Notes: generated from the sequence alone by a model not told the origin. DNA of 64,000 nucleotides from an uncultured Aequorivita sp. (GCA_937125455.1 CAKZLK010000038.1:103171-167170); one strand, 5' to 3'. Positions 16,759-25,597 are shown, counted from the stretch's first letter. Made by a program: numbers and translations.

Positions 16759-18666
16759 TTAAACTGTGCCATCCATAATCTCCTGAACCACTTCTGGGTT
16801 TAGCAGTGTAGAGATATCACCCAGATTTTTAGTATCCTTTTCGGCAATCTTTCTTAAAATGCGGCGCATAATTTTGCCACTACGGGTTTTGGGAAGGCCA
16901 GTAGTAAATTGGATCTTGTCTAGTTTGGCTATGGGGCCAATGTGTTCGGTGATTATTTGGTTTATCTCTTTACGCAGATTTTCATGTAGACGGGTTTCAC
17001 CAATTTCCTTTAATATCACAAAACCATATAGGGCATTTCCCTTTACATCATGGGGGAAGCCCACAATGGCACTTTCGGCTACTGCAGGGTGTTCGTTAAT
17101 GGCATCCTCAATAGGCGCAGTGCCTAGGTTGTGGCCAGAAACAATAATTACATCATCAACTCGGCCCGTAATACGGTAATAGCCCGTGCTGTCGCGCAAA
17201 GCACCATCACCCGTAAAGTATTTGTTTTCATAAGCCGAAAAATAGGTTTCGTGGTAACGTTCATGATTGCCCCAAATAGTACGAGCCATAGCTGGCCAGG
17301 GAAATTTAATACACAACCGGCCACTCACGAGGTTACCTTTAAGCTCTTCTCCATTTTCATCCATCAGTGCGGGTTGAATTCCAGGCAAAGGTAAAGTAGC
17401 ATAAGTGGGTATAGTTGGTGTGGAGTAGGGAATAGGTGAAATCATAATACCACCAGTTTCGGTCTGCCACCACGTATCAACAATAGGGCAGTTGCGCTTC
17501 CCGATATTGTCATTGTACCAGTGCCAAGCCTCTTCATTTATAGGTTCGCCTACACTTCCTAAAATTTTGAGGGAAGAAAGATCATAGTTCTCTGAAAAAT
17601 CTAAACGTTCCTTCGCCAAAGCACGAATGGCAGTCGGTGCTGTGTAAAACTGATTTACTTTGTGCTTTTCAACTACTTGCCAAAAACGTCCAAAATCTGG
17701 ATAGGAGGGAACCCCCTCAAACATAACAGTTGTAGCGCCATTTGCCAGCGGGCCGTACACTATATAGCTATGACCAGTAATCCAGCCAATATCAGCTGTA
17801 CACCAAAACACATCGTTTTCGCGGTATTGGAAAACGTTTTTAAAAGTATAGGCCGTATAAACCATATAGCCTGCAGTTGTGTGAACCATTCCTTTAGGTT
17901 TTCCTGTGGAACCAGAAGTGTATAGAATAAACAAAGGATCTTCAGCATCCATAATTACGGGATCGCAGTCATGGTAAGCTTCGTCTAATAATGGTTGTAA
18001 CCATTTGTCGCGGTTTGGCTCCATCGGTATTTCAGAGTGTATGCGTTTGGCCACCAAAACAGTTTTTACACTAGGACACGATTCCAATGCTTCGTCAACA
18101 ATACCTTTTAAATCTATAGTTTTGCTGCCACGATACGAACCATCGCTGGTAATGATCATTTTGCAATCTGAATCATTTATGCGTGTTGAAAGTGCTGTGG
18201 AAGAGAATCCGGCAAAAACTACGGAATGTATCGCGCCAATGCGTGCACAAGCCAATAATGAAACCGCCAGTTCAGGGATCATTGGTAAATAGATACATAC
18301 GCGATCACCTTTTTTTATGCCATGATTCTTCAATACATTGGCAAATCTGCATACGCGTTCGTGAAGCTGTTTGTAACTTATATGTTCTGCCTCTTCAGAG
18401 GGGTTATTAGGTTCAAAAATGATAGCAGTTTTATCACCACGGGTATAAAGATGTCTGTCTATGCAGTTTTCGGTAATGTTTAGCTTTGCGCCTTTATACC
18501 ATGATACCTCGGGTTTTGAAAGGTCATACTCTAGCACTTTTTCCCAGCGTTTGCGCCACATAAAGTTTTCTTCAGCAATTTCTTCCCAAAAACTTTCTGG
18601 ATCGCGTACTGATTTTCTATAAACCTGAAAATATTCTTCTAAATTTTTAATGTGGTAATTGCTCAT
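16759..18666 (-). CDS. acs: Acetyl-CoA synthetase
   Basis: 635 residues, the normal Acs length. It activates acetate to acetyl-CoA through acetyl-AMP. YTSGSTGKPKGMVHTT is the AMP-binding P-loop, WWQTETGG the adenine-binding A5 motif, and KTRSGKIMRR at the C-terminus carries the catalytic lysine usually controlled by acetylation. The N-terminal ACAS domain is present (YQVYRKSVRDPESFWEE). No TGAY-N4-RTCA palindrome was found in the 140 bp upstream, unlike many of its neighbours. Confidence 0.95.
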   Translation of the reverse strand: MSNYHIKNLEEYFQVYRKSVRDPESFWEEIAEENFMWRKRWEKVLEYDLSKPEVSWYKGAKLNITENCIDRHLYTRGDKTAIIFEPNNPSEEAEHISYKQLHERVCRFANVLKNHGIKKGDRVCIYLPMIPELAVSLLACARIGAIHSVVFAGFSSTALSTRINDSDCKMIITSDGSYRGSKTIDLKGIVDEALESCPSVKTVLVAKRIHSEIPMEPNRDKWLQPLLDEAYHDCDPVIMDAEDPLFILYTSGSTGKPKGMVHTTAGYMVYTAYTFKNVFQYRENDVFWCTADIGWITGHSYIVYGPLANGATTVMFEGVPSYPDFGRFWQVVEKHKVNQFYTAPTAIRALAKERLDFSENYDLSSLKILGSVGEPINEEAWHWYNDNIGKRNCPIVDTWWQTETGGIMISPIPYSTPTIPTYATLPLPGIQPALMDENGEELKGNLVSGRLCIKFPWPAMARTIWGNHERYHETYFSAYENKYFTGDGALRDSTGYYRITGRVDDVIIVSGHNLGTAPIEDAINEHPAVAESAIVGFPHDVKGNALYGFVILKEIGETRLHENLRKEINQIITEHIGPIAKLDKIQFTTGLPKTRSGKIMRRILRKIAEKDTKNLGDISTLLNPEVVQEIMDGTV

Positions 18667-18805
18667 TTTTTAAAGGATTTTGGGAGTATTTCCGAAACGA
18701 TATCATTTCAGTTAGAAATATATTTAATTATCACGACTCTTTAAACTAAAACTGGAATTTTATGAGGTGTTTTTAAATCAAGTAGAATTTTAAACATGGT
18801 TCTGA

Positions 18806-19573
18806 TTATTTAAAATCTACTAGATTATGATTTTCCAATAGTTTTTTAGTAGTTGAATATCCTAACTGATAAATAGCATCTATATTTTTCATATCAAAGA
18901 TTCCATATTTAGTAAGTTCTTCTGGGTAAATAACTAGATCGCAGCTAGAAAACTTGTTTAATGATTCTCCAGCTACTTTAATTTTATATGCTCTTTCCAC
19001 AACGGCGAAAGAGTGTTTTAAATCCTGTATGCTCATTTTTTCTAATGGATTTACATAAACACCGATTATTTTATCACATTTAGCTACTAATGGTTCAACG
19101 GGAAAATTGTTAAGTGTTCCTCCATCAACGTAATAGGAACCATTAATTTGCGTAGGAGTAAAAACGCCAGGAAATGAAGCAGATGCGATTATGGGTTTGA
19201 TTAATTGGCCCTGATTAAAAATTTTTAAAGTTCCTTTTATTATATCTGTAGCTGTAATATAAAGGGTTTTATTTAAAGCAGTGAAATCATCTTCTGGAAA
19301 ATATTTTTTAAGGTCTCCATAAAAATTTTCACTATCGATGAATCCAGGTTTTTTGAATGCATATCTGTTGGGTCGAAATATGGGAATAGTTTTAAAAAAA
19401 TTTAATATATCCATCCATGGCACACCATTAGCGTATAATGCTCCAACAATAGCTCCTGAACTTGTGCCAGAAATATGTGTGGCAATGATACCTTCTTCTT
19501 CTAACGCTCTAATAGCACCAATATGGGCAGCTCCTCTAGCGCCACCACCTGATAGTACCAATCCTATTTTCAT
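18806..19573 (-). CDS. Patatin-like phospholipase
   Basis: 255 residues. GGGARG (9-14) forms the oxyanion hole, GTSSG gives the nucleophile Ser38, and DGG supplies Asp150 of the Ser-Asp dyad. There is no signal peptide. The family hydrolyses membrane phospholipids or other acyl lipids (RssA-like). A TGAY-N4-RTCA palindrome and a TATATTTA box lie upstream, grouping it with the stress genes around it. Confidence 0.88.
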   Translation of the reverse strand: MKIGLVLSGGGARGAAHIGAIRALEEEGIIATHISGTSSGAIVGALYANGVPWMDILNFFKTIPIFRPNRYAFKKPGFIDSENFYGDLKKYFPEDDFTALNKTLYITATDIIKGTLKIFNQGQLIKPIIASASFPGVFTPTQINGSYYVDGGTLNNFPVEPLVAKCDKIIGVYVNPLEKMSIQDLKHSFAVVERAYKIKVAGESLNKFSSCDLVIYPEELTKYGIFDMKNIDAIYQLGYSTTKKLLENHNLVDFK

Positions 19574-19594
19574 TATAAATTTTATTTTGACAGT

Positions 19595-19602
19595 AAATAT
19601 AT
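19595..19602 (-). promoter_or_regulatory. -7-like box TATATTTA of the patatin gene
   Basis: The minus strand from 19602 to 19595 reads TATATTTA, one base off TAnnTTTG, about 35.5 nt from the centre of the palindrome at 19625-19636. Confidence 0.4.
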
Positions 19603-19624
19603 CAAAGGGAAGGGTTTAAAGCTA

Positions 19625-19636
19625 TGACATAGATCA
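19625..19636 (-). promoter_or_regulatory. CRP/FNR-type palindrome upstream of patatin
   Basis: TGACATAGATCA fits TGAY-N4-RTCA and lies in the intergenic region between the divergent patatin gene and the gene at 19759. Confidence 0.55.
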
Positions 19637-19688
19637 TTTTAAAATGACAGGGCAGATAGAAAAAGCAGGGGTAGAATAATAATAGATA

Positions 19689-19700
19689 TGACTTTTATCA
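19689..19700 (+). promoter_or_regulatory. CRP/FNR-type palindrome upstream of 19759 gene
   Basis: TGACTTTTATCA fits TGAY-N4-RTCA. A TACATTTA box ends at 19731, exactly 36.5 nt from its centre, giving a class II arrangement for the plus-strand gene. Confidence 0.55.
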
Positions 19701-19758
19701 TTTTATAAATGTACTATTTATGATACATTTAAATTCTCATATTTAATAATTTCAGATC

Positions 19759-20145
19759 ATGGAAAAGCAACTTATTTTCAACTCAGACTTACATTTTGAA
19801 CACAATCAATGGAGAAGTGAACTTGACTTTTGGGAAGACGAATTAAAGTCCTTTAAAAATCGCTTAGAAGAATTAGTTAATCGCTGGACCGATAAGGAAG
19901 TGCTAGCGCAACTAGAACATTTTCAAAATTCATTTATTCGCCATGGAGAGATCATAGACATATTGCAACACGATATTAATGCCCATGAAACCAATATGAG
20001 TTCTCTTGATGCGAAAGGTGAAAATGCACTAAATAAGGATCTTGTTAAAACTCATCTTGAGTTTAGAAATAGAATGGAAACTCACAGGCATATTTATGCA
20101 AACCTTAAGAAAGATTTTTTTAAATTTCTTTCTAAATATATGTAA
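19759..20145 (+). CDS. Hypothetical helical protein
   Basis: 128 residues, strongly helical and charged, with His scattered through it (HFEHNQW, HGEIIDILQHDINAHE, ETHRHIY). There is no signal peptide or membrane segment. The heptad-like pattern suggests a coiled coil or helical bundle. I recognise no family. The upstream CRP/FNR-type site, and the stress genes around it, suggest a role in the same response. Confidence 0.7.
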   Translation: MEKQLIFNSDLHFEHNQWRSELDFWEDELKSFKNRLEELVNRWTDKEVLAQLEHFQNSFIRHGEIIDILQHDINAHETNMSSLDAKGENALNKDLVKTHLEFRNRMETHRHIYANLKKDFFKFLSKYM

Positions 20146-20383
20146 TTTTTCCAGCTAATTAACCCTGATTTTTCTGTAAAATGAAGACTATTTGAATGTT
20201 TTTGTACTCAACCCTAGGACTAAAAAAAGTGTTTAATTTTATTTATAAGAGCTATAATTTACTACCCATTGAATTTAATTAGAAATTTTGATGAAATGGA
20301 TAGCTCTTTTATTGATGTGCAAAATTTCAGATACATTTGAGTGAATATGAAACTACTATTCAGTAAAAAGTTAAACTTAAAAC

Positions 20384-20420
20384 AAAAAAAGGAAGGAAAT
20401 CAAATCTCCTTCCTTTTTTT
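20384..20420. terminator. Bidirectional terminator next to hsp20
   Basis: GGAAGGA (20391-20397) pairs with TCCTTCC (20407-20413), flanked by A7 on the left and T7 on the right, so it can end transcription from both sides. It lies 12 bp past the Hsp20 stop. The remaining DNA back to 20146 shows nothing. Confidence 0.8.
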
Positions 20421-20431
20421 GTTTCTTCTCA

Positions 20432-20866
20432 TTAAGAAATCGCTACTTTTTTTGGTTTCTTTAGTTTATTTTCTTCTTTTTTGATGAGGTTGAAACTTAA
20501 AATACCATCTTTATAATGAGCTTTTACAGTATCTTCCTTTACTGAATCTGGAAGCTGTAATCTTTTCTTAAAAGAGCTGTAGCTAAACTCCTTACGAGTA
20601 TAGTCATCTTCTTTCTCTTCTTTAGATTTTGAGTTTTCTGCAGAAATGTTTAAGCATCCATTATCAATGGTTACATCAAAATCTTTCTTGGCAAACCCAG
20701 GCGCAGCCAATTCAACTTCAAAAGCATCATCGGTTTCCTTAATGTTTAATGCTGGTTCATCCAGTTTTTTGCTCCATAAACGGTTGTTGAAGAAATCATC
20801 GTCATCAAAAAAATCTGATGTAATTAAACTTCCCCAAGGCTTTCTGTTAAATTTAACTAGTGACAT
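20432..20866 (-). CDS. Small heat shock protein, Hsp20/alpha-crystallin family
   Basis: 144 residues. A short N-terminal arm with KPWGSLITSDFFDDDDFF precedes an alpha-crystallin domain (about 38-130), which contains FEVELAAPGFAKKDFDV and AHYKDGILSFNLIKKEE, the last being the A-x-x-x-G-I/V-L signature. ATP-independent holdase that prevents aggregation. A TGAY-N4-RTCA palindrome lies about 70 bp upstream of the start. Confidence 0.93.
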   Translation of the reverse strand: MSLVKFNRKPWGSLITSDFFDDDDFFNNRLWSKKLDEPALNIKETDDAFEVELAAPGFAKKDFDVTIDNGCLNISAENSKSKEEKEDDYTRKEFSYSSFKKRLQLPDSVKEDTVKAHYKDGILSFNLIKKEENKLKKPKKVAIS

Positions 20867-20934
20867 AATTTTATAATTTTAAGTTAAACATTATTTTATA
20901 ACTGTAAATTACAGAAGGTTAGTTAATTATAAAA

Positions 20935-20946
20935 TGACATAAATCA
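20935..20946 (-). promoter_or_regulatory. CRP/FNR-type palindrome upstream of hsp20
   Basis: TGACATAAATCA fits TGAY-N4-RTCA. At the expected distance on the minus strand (20911-20904) the sequence is TAATTTAC, a poor -7 box, so assignment to hsp20 rests mainly on position. Confidence 0.45.
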
Positions 20947-20962
20947 TATAATTATATATTTT

Positions 20963-21574
20963 TCACTTTGATTTGTGTAATTTATAAACTGTGTAGGTAT
21001 TGTCTTTTTTACGTAAAGCAATAAGACTATCATTAATAAATTTGGAGAGGATGGTAGGTGGATTTTGTTTTAATTTTAGACTGTCTAACAATAAATTATT
21101 AGGCCCTCTAAGGTGTTGTATTATTTCATTTTTAGTGTCAATCACCAATTCATTATAGCTATAGTTTACAATATTCTTTCCAAGTGCATTGATGGCGCCT
21201 GTATCTTCTTTATAGTATTTAATAACTCGGGCAAAGCCATTTTCAAATGGTGTAGCAACCAGATAGTCTGCAGGAATCACTTTATCACCTTTGGTGTTAA
21301 TATAGCCATAGAATGTAATACCATCTCTCACTTCTTGAACTAAACAGAGTCCGTCGTTAAAAAGAGGAGCTCCATTAGGAGGAACAACTAAATCTTTTCT
21401 GTAATCTAAAATAAGTGTTCCGTTATTGTTAATAAACCCCCAAGAATTACCTTTTTTCACTGCTGCAAGTCCTTCTTGAAAGGGAGCTATTTCATCAACC
21501 TCTGTAAGTATTTGGGCGTTTGAAAGAAAAGATAAACTTATTAGCAACAGAGTGATTAATATTGAACGTTTCAT
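20963..21574 (-). CDS. Secreted WG-repeat protein
   Basis: 203 residues, signal peptide ending SNAQ. At least two WG repeats are visible (FQEGLAAVKKGNSWGFINNNGTLI and FNDGLCLVQEVRDGITFYGYINTKGDKVI), and a third is degenerate. These beta-strand repeats are thought to bind partners, but the target is unknown. The palindrome at 21653-21664 and a TATTTTTA box lie upstream. Confidence 0.8.
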   Translation of the reverse strand: MKRSILITLLLISLSFLSNAQILTEVDEIAPFQEGLAAVKKGNSWGFINNNGTLILDYRKDLVVPPNGAPLFNDGLCLVQEVRDGITFYGYINTKGDKVIPADYLVATPFENGFARVIKYYKEDTGAINALGKNIVNYSYNELVIDTKNEIIQHLRGPNNLLLDSLKLKQNPPTILSKFINDSLIALRKKDNTYTVYKLHKSK

Positions 21575-21621
21575 ATATACCTATTTTAATTATTTAACTT
21601 CCTTATTACTAATAACATTGA

Positions 21622-21629
21622 TAAAAATA
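21622..21629 (-). promoter_or_regulatory. -7-like box TATTTTTA of the WG-repeat gene
   Basis: Read on the minus strand, 21629-21622 is TATTTTTA, 36.5 nt from the centre of the palindrome at 21653-21664. Confidence 0.4.
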
Positions 21630-21652
21630 AGTGTTGTTTTAGCCTTTTAAAA

Positions 21653-21664
21653 TGATATTCGTCA
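21653..21664 (-). promoter_or_regulatory. CRP/FNR-type palindrome for the WG-repeat gene
   Basis: TGATATTCGTCA fits TGAY-N4-RTCA and is placed correctly for the minus-strand gene. Confidence 0.5.
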
Positions 21665-21685
21665 GTTCAACTAAAATTATATAAA

Positions 21686-21697
21686 TGACCAATGTCA
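21686..21697 (+). promoter_or_regulatory. CRP/FNR-type palindrome, probably for uspA
   Basis: TGACCAATGTCA fits TGAY-N4-RTCA. A TACTTTAG box ends at 21728, exactly 36.5 nt from the centre, pointing toward the UspA gene and leaving a leader of about 190 nt. The leader itself shows no structure I can name. Confidence 0.45.
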
Positions 21698-21925
21698 TTG
21701 TATTGATAAGTTTTGAAGTATACTTTAGTTTTTTAAAATGATAGTAATTGTATTGGCTGACTTATGAAAAAAAGCGAAATGAACAATTTACAGATTCTAC
21801 AATCTATGGGAACCCAACATTGAAAACATTATGCATAACGTTACTATAGAAAAATAGAACCAAAGATTTTGCCCTTTTTAGATTTTTTAAAAGTTTCAAT
21901 GGTAATTAATTAAGATCCTTCAAAA

Positions 21926-22780
21926 ATGAAAAATATTTTACTTCCTACAGATTTTTCCATGAATGCTTTCAATGCAATCGAATATGCCATACAACTTTTT
22001 AAAGAAGAAAATTGTACATTTTATCTACTCAATACATTTACCCCCATGGCTTACAATGTAGCCACTCTTTCAGATAGCTATTCTACGATGATGATAGAGG
22101 AAATTAACAGACAAAATTCGAAAAACGGACTTTTGGAAATTGAAAAACAACTAAAAAAGAAATTTAATAACCCCAAACACACTTTTCAAACATTAGCCTC
22201 TTTTAATTTATTGGTCAGTGAAATTAAAGCTGTGGTCAAAGAACGCAATATTGATTTAATAGTAATGGGCACTAAAGGAGCAACAGGAGCACAAGAAGTG
22301 TTTTTGGGCACAAATACTATGTATACAATTAAAAAGGTGAAATGTGCTGTAATCGCAGTACCTGCGAATATGAAATATGAAAAACCCAAGGAGGTTTTAT
22401 TCCCAACAGACTTTAAGTTTTCTATGGAAAATAAATATCTGAAACTTCTAAAGTCTATTTGTACAAAACATATATCTCGACTAAATATCTTAAATATTTA
22501 CTTCGGGGTGCCTCTAGACTCCTCCCAAGAGAAAGTAAAAGATCAATTAGAAGACTTTTTTAAAGATAACGCCCACCTATTTCATACACCTGAATATGTA
22601 GATTTAACTGAGGCCGTGACGCAATTTCAGATAAAATATAAAGCTAATTTCTTAGTGATGATTAATAATAAACATTCCTTTTTTGAAAACCTATTTTTTA
22701 AACAGGTCATCAAAGAAATGGTATATCATACAAATGTGCCTTTTATGGTAATCCCTTCCACAGAATTGATGAAATCTTAG
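21926..22780 (+). CDS. Universal stress protein, tandem-domain UspA
   Basis: 284 residues with two UspA-like domains. The first (1-147) starts KNILLPTDFSMNAFNAIEYA and contains VMGTKGATGAQEVFLGTNT, the G-x2-G-x9-GS/T ATP-binding loop. The second begins EVLFPTDFKFS and lacks a clear ATP loop, so it is probably degenerate. Cytoplasmic; such proteins respond to starvation, oxygen limitation and other stresses. The upstream CRP/FNR-type site agrees with that. Confidence 0.9.
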   Translation: MKNILLPTDFSMNAFNAIEYAIQLFKEENCTFYLLNTFTPMAYNVATLSDSYSTMMIEEINRQNSKNGLLEIEKQLKKKFNNPKHTFQTLASFNLLVSEIKAVVKERNIDLIVMGTKGATGAQEVFLGTNTMYTIKKVKCAVIAVPANMKYEKPKEVLFPTDFKFSMENKYLKLLKSICTKHISRLNILNIYFGVPLDSSQEKVKDQLEDFFKDNAHLFHTPEYVDLTEAVTQFQIKYKANFLVMINNKHSFFENLFFKQVIKEMVYHTNVPFMVIPSTELMKS

Positions 22781-22794
22781 TCCTTTATATAACC

Positions 22795-22806
22795 TGATAT
22801 AAATCA
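22795..22806 (+). promoter_or_regulatory. CRP/FNR-type palindrome upstream of 22862 gene
   Basis: TGATATAAATCA fits TGAY-N4-RTCA. The box TAAATTTG (22830-22837) matches TAnnTTTG and ends exactly 36.5 nt from the centre, the same geometry as at the SQR promoter. Confidence 0.6.
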
Positions 22807-22861
22807 TTTTATGCTTGAAGTTTAGGTACTAAATTTGGTTGATGTGTAAAATAAAAATATT

Positions 22862-23248
22862 ATGGATTTATCTATTTTTTTAGCAAAATTTTGGGGTTGG
22901 TATCTTCTAATTTTCTTTTTTATTTTAAGCTATAATCCCACCCGAATTAAACAAATTTTTGATGATCTTAAAGATCGCAAATTTTCAGTTTTGGCAGCAT
23001 TTATAGCTATTATTATTGGGTTGCTGAATGTTATTTTTCATAATATATGGGATTCAAACTGGACAATTATCATAACCTTAATCGGCTGGATGGCACTGGG
23101 AATAGGTCTACTGCTGTTTATACTTCCAAATCAAACTGCTAAGTGGATTGAATATGTAAACGTTAAACTGGTACAAGTTATATACGTATTGCTCTTCTTG
23201 GTTGGATTTTATTTGCTAAATGCAGGATATCAATTGCTAGATTATTGA
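22862..23248 (+). CDS. Small integral membrane protein
   Basis: 128 residues with four predicted membrane helices (about 5-27, 45-63, 69-90 and 103-124) joined by short loops. I recognise no family. Its own CRP/FNR-type promoter groups it with the neighbouring stress genes. The 250 bp that follow hold no gene. Confidence 0.75.
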   Translation: MDLSIFLAKFWGWYLLIFFFILSYNPTRIKQIFDDLKDRKFSVLAAFIAIIIGLLNVIFHNIWDSNWTIIITLIGWMALGIGLLLFILPNQTAKWIEYVNVKLVQVIYVLLFLVGFYLLNAGYQLLDY

Positions 23249-23501
23249 ATCGCTACTATCAATGGGTTTGATTTAACCCTGTTTTAAAGATTTTCCTTTG
23301 TTCAAATAAAACAAGCTAACCTTTATAAATACCTAATGGTTTTCGTTTAAATAGGGTAGTCGTTTTTTTTTATATTGAAACTTCTCGATTATCGTATGTT
23401 TTTCACTTGGTTTTTTCTGTGCTAAGAAACTAAACAAAGATGAAGTGTTGAAAACTGCTTTTGAAAATTAATTAAAAGCTATAGAGCAAAACCTTATTAA
23501 T

Positions 23502-23857
23502 ATGAAAAATTCTATCAACTACTGTTTTTTACGATTCTTTCTTGTAACAATTCAGAGAAAAAGCTTTTAAGTTCTAATTCAGATACTATTAGGTTAGAAA
23601 TTTTAAAAGCTGATCAAAATAAAGGGTTATTGACACTAAAGATGAACAATATAACCAATGAAATTCCTTTTAGCTATACGCTTAAAACCGATACTATTTT
23701 TATTGACGCGACTATTAATTTGACGGATTGGAAGGGTGATGAAGCAATTAACGCTCTTAATAAAGTTTGTTATGACCTCCATAAAGGTGCTGACGGAATA
23801 TCTAAACTTTGGCCAGATGTAAGTGTGAATATAAAACTACCCGTTAATAAACAATGA
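23502..23857 (+). pseudogene. Frameshifted, shortened YceI-like lipoprotein
   Basis: The ATG at 23502 (MKNSIN) leads into a frame that stops after 22 codons. One frame over, starting near 23520, the sequence reads LFFTILSCNNSEKK, a lipobox, and continues open to 23857. That protein ends ...GLLTLKMNNITNEIPFSYTL...NALNKVCYDLHKGADGISKLWPDV, which resembles the C-terminal half of flavobacterial YceI-type lipoproteins. One missing base in 23502-23540 would join start and body. The N-terminal half of the family is also absent, so this looks like a decayed remnant, or a short relative with a sequencing error. Confidence 0.55.
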
Positions 23858-23937
23858 AACTGTCAATTCGGCCATTATACATAGAAGCTTAACCTATTGT
23901 TCTTTAAAAAGATATTCCGATATAGCAATTTATAAAT

Positions 23938-24564
23938 CTAAAACTCAGGTACCTCTTTGAGCCGAACATACGGATAGCTATCTATTTTAGTGAGTGCGTA
24001 GTAACTGTTGAGTCCAGAGATACCAATGGCGTTTGCCACTTCCAGATCTATATCATCGCTTACATAAGCAGTTTTAGGTATAATTAATTGTTCTATTTCG
24101 CCTATTATCATAACAGTTCCATTGATTGGGATTTCAATTTTTTCCCGAAATCGAAGTCCCATTTTAAAGTTGCTTTCCCTTACAAAGGGTGCTTTAAAAC
24201 CTTCAACATATTCTTCAGTAAGTCCACAACGGTCAAATTCAGAAATCGCTTTATCAAATTTGCCTGAGGTATAATGTGCTTTTTTTACGAATTCTGGGTG
24301 AATGTGGTTTATAGTATAAACTTCATTTTCCATTATATTGTTATAGGTATGGCCTACATCTTCGGTACGTGGACGCGAAATAAAACCTAAAAGTGCGGGA
24401 TTACTGCCTAAATGCACCACGCTGCTGAAAATAGCTACATTGGTTCGTCCGCTGTTATCAATACTGCCTATCAGATTTGCAGGCTTTATACCCGTAACCG
24501 AGTTGATGATTTTCAATCGGGTAATACGATCTAAATTTTCAATGTCCTTTTTGTTGTAATTCAT
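23938..24564 (-). CDS. Flavin reductase-like FMN-binding protein
   Basis: 208 residues, split-barrel fold of the flavin-reductase-like family. ANLIGSIDNSGRTNVAIFSSVVHLGSNPALLGF (about 29-61) is the FMN-binding region. No signal peptide. Such proteins bind FMN and may reduce flavins or act as oxidoreductases; the substrate is unknown. It is the last gene of a minus-strand run with the TIGR03643 and DUF2452 genes. Confidence 0.85.
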   Translation of the reverse strand: MNYNKKDIENLDRITRLKIINSVTGIKPANLIGSIDNSGRTNVAIFSSVVHLGSNPALLGFISRPRTEDVGHTYNNIMENEVYTINHIHPEFVKKAHYTSGKFDKAISEFDRCGLTEEYVEGFKAPFVRESNFKMGLRFREKIEIPINGTVMIIGEIEQLIIPKTAYVSDDIDLEVANAIGISGLNSYYALTKIDSYPYVRLKEVPEF

Positions 24565-24584
24565 TTTTTTTTAGGCAACGCGAA

Positions 24585-24869
24585 CTATCTTTTACTTATT
24601 TTGTTTCCTGAGATTGCTTTTTGTCGATAGCATTTGAAGCGGCTAATTTCAGAACTTCTCTTTTTGAGGTGTTTTTTGCTTATGCCGCTATTAACGCGTT
24701 TTCGCCATAACTTAAAACTACTTTCCTTTAGGTTACCTCGCATTATTTTTATAACCTCTTTCTCTGGAAATCCAAATTGGAATTCGATGGCTTCAAAAGG
24801 GGTGCGATCTTCCCAAGCCATTTCTATTATTCGGTCTAATTGTCTTTCTGTTAAATCGATTCCAATCAT
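24585..24869 (-). CDS. TIGR03643-family protein
   Basis: 94 residues. LTERQLDRIIEMAWEDRTPFEAIEFQFGFPEKEVIKIMR is the hallmark of the uncharacterised TIGR03643 family and resembles a helix-turn-helix. The C-terminus is very basic. Its start overlaps the stop of the DUF2452 gene by 4 bp (ATGA), so the two are translationally coupled. Confidence 0.85.
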   Translation of the reverse strand: MIGIDLTERQLDRIIEMAWEDRTPFEAIEFQFGFPEKEVIKIMRGNLKESSFKLWRKRVNSGISKKHLKKRSSEISRFKCYRQKAISGNKISKR

Positions 24870-25276
24870 ATTTCATTTACTTTTTCCCAAGTTTGATCCA
24901 CATTTAGACAGAAGCTGCCAATATGTTTAAAATTGCATTCCTCTGGTGCGATTAGAGATAGAAAACAGTTGCCTTTTTCCCTTTGATAAAGATGATAGAC
25001 TTCACCTATGACAGGCTCAAAAGTAAATTCTGAATTAAAAATAAGAGTGTTGTACTCAAACTCGCTTATCATTTTTTCATATTCGGCTTTCAGCTCTAAA
25101 TATTTAGCATTTATTTTATGATTTATCTTATTGATACTTCTGTTTTTCCAAGTAGTGGTGTCCGTTGTGGTAATTACAGGTGCGCCCACAGAAGTTGCAT
25201 AGGGTTTTAGAGAAGCATCGTAACGTTGACTTTCAGTATTAAAAACTACATTGTCTGGTTTTTTTTCTTCGGTCAT
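24866..25276 (-). CDS. DUF2452 protein
   Basis: 136 residues. The motif KPDNVVFNTESQRYDASLKPYATSVGAPVI at the start and the GEVYHLYQREKG...LSLIAPEE region match DUF2452, a conserved cytoplasmic family without known function. It is coupled to the TIGR03643 gene and 15 bp downstream of the small 25292-25456 gene. Confidence 0.85.
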   Translation of the reverse strand: MTEEKKPDNVVFNTESQRYDASLKPYATSVGAPVITTTDTTTWKNRSINKINHKINAKYLELKAEYEKMISEFEYNTLIFNSEFTFEPVIGEVYHLYQREKGNCFLSLIAPEECNFKHIGSFCLNVDQTWEKVNEI

Positions 25277-25291
25277 TATAATTTATTCGGT

Positions 25292-25456
25292 TCAGTTCAA
25301 CTTTTCGAGTTGTTTCATAACTTCTTCAGCTTCAAAAGCTTTTTTATCGCTCAGTTTTCTGTTAGTGGTAGAGAGGTTGAACGATTCTTTCTGTAGTTTT
25401 TGATATTTTTCCTGTAATTTTTCTTTCTCTGTTTTCTTTTTGAACATTCCAAACAT
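25292..25456 (-). CDS. Small Lacal_2735-type protein
   Basis: 54 residues: MFGMFKKKTEKEKLQEKYQ, then a helical region rich in Lys and Glu ending MKQLEKLN. This matches the small Lacal_2735-type proteins of flavobacteria, which have no known function. The pattern of charged heptads suggests a coiled coil. It heads a four-gene minus-strand run (with DUF2452, TIGR03643 and the flavin reductase). It appears to be the last core-type gene before the island. Confidence 0.75.
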   Translation of the reverse strand: MFGMFKKKTEKEKLQEKYQKLQKESFNLSTTNRKLSDKKAFEAEEVMKQLEKLN

Positions 25457-25597
25457 AGCTTTGTTTTATGGATTTAAATAAACAATTTTTTTTGGAAAGG
25501 TACAAAATGTTTAATCAATAAAATAAAAAGTTAAACAAAACATTTCGAAAAACTGAAACAAATTCGATTGTTTTAAAAACACGGATCTCTATAGCAT

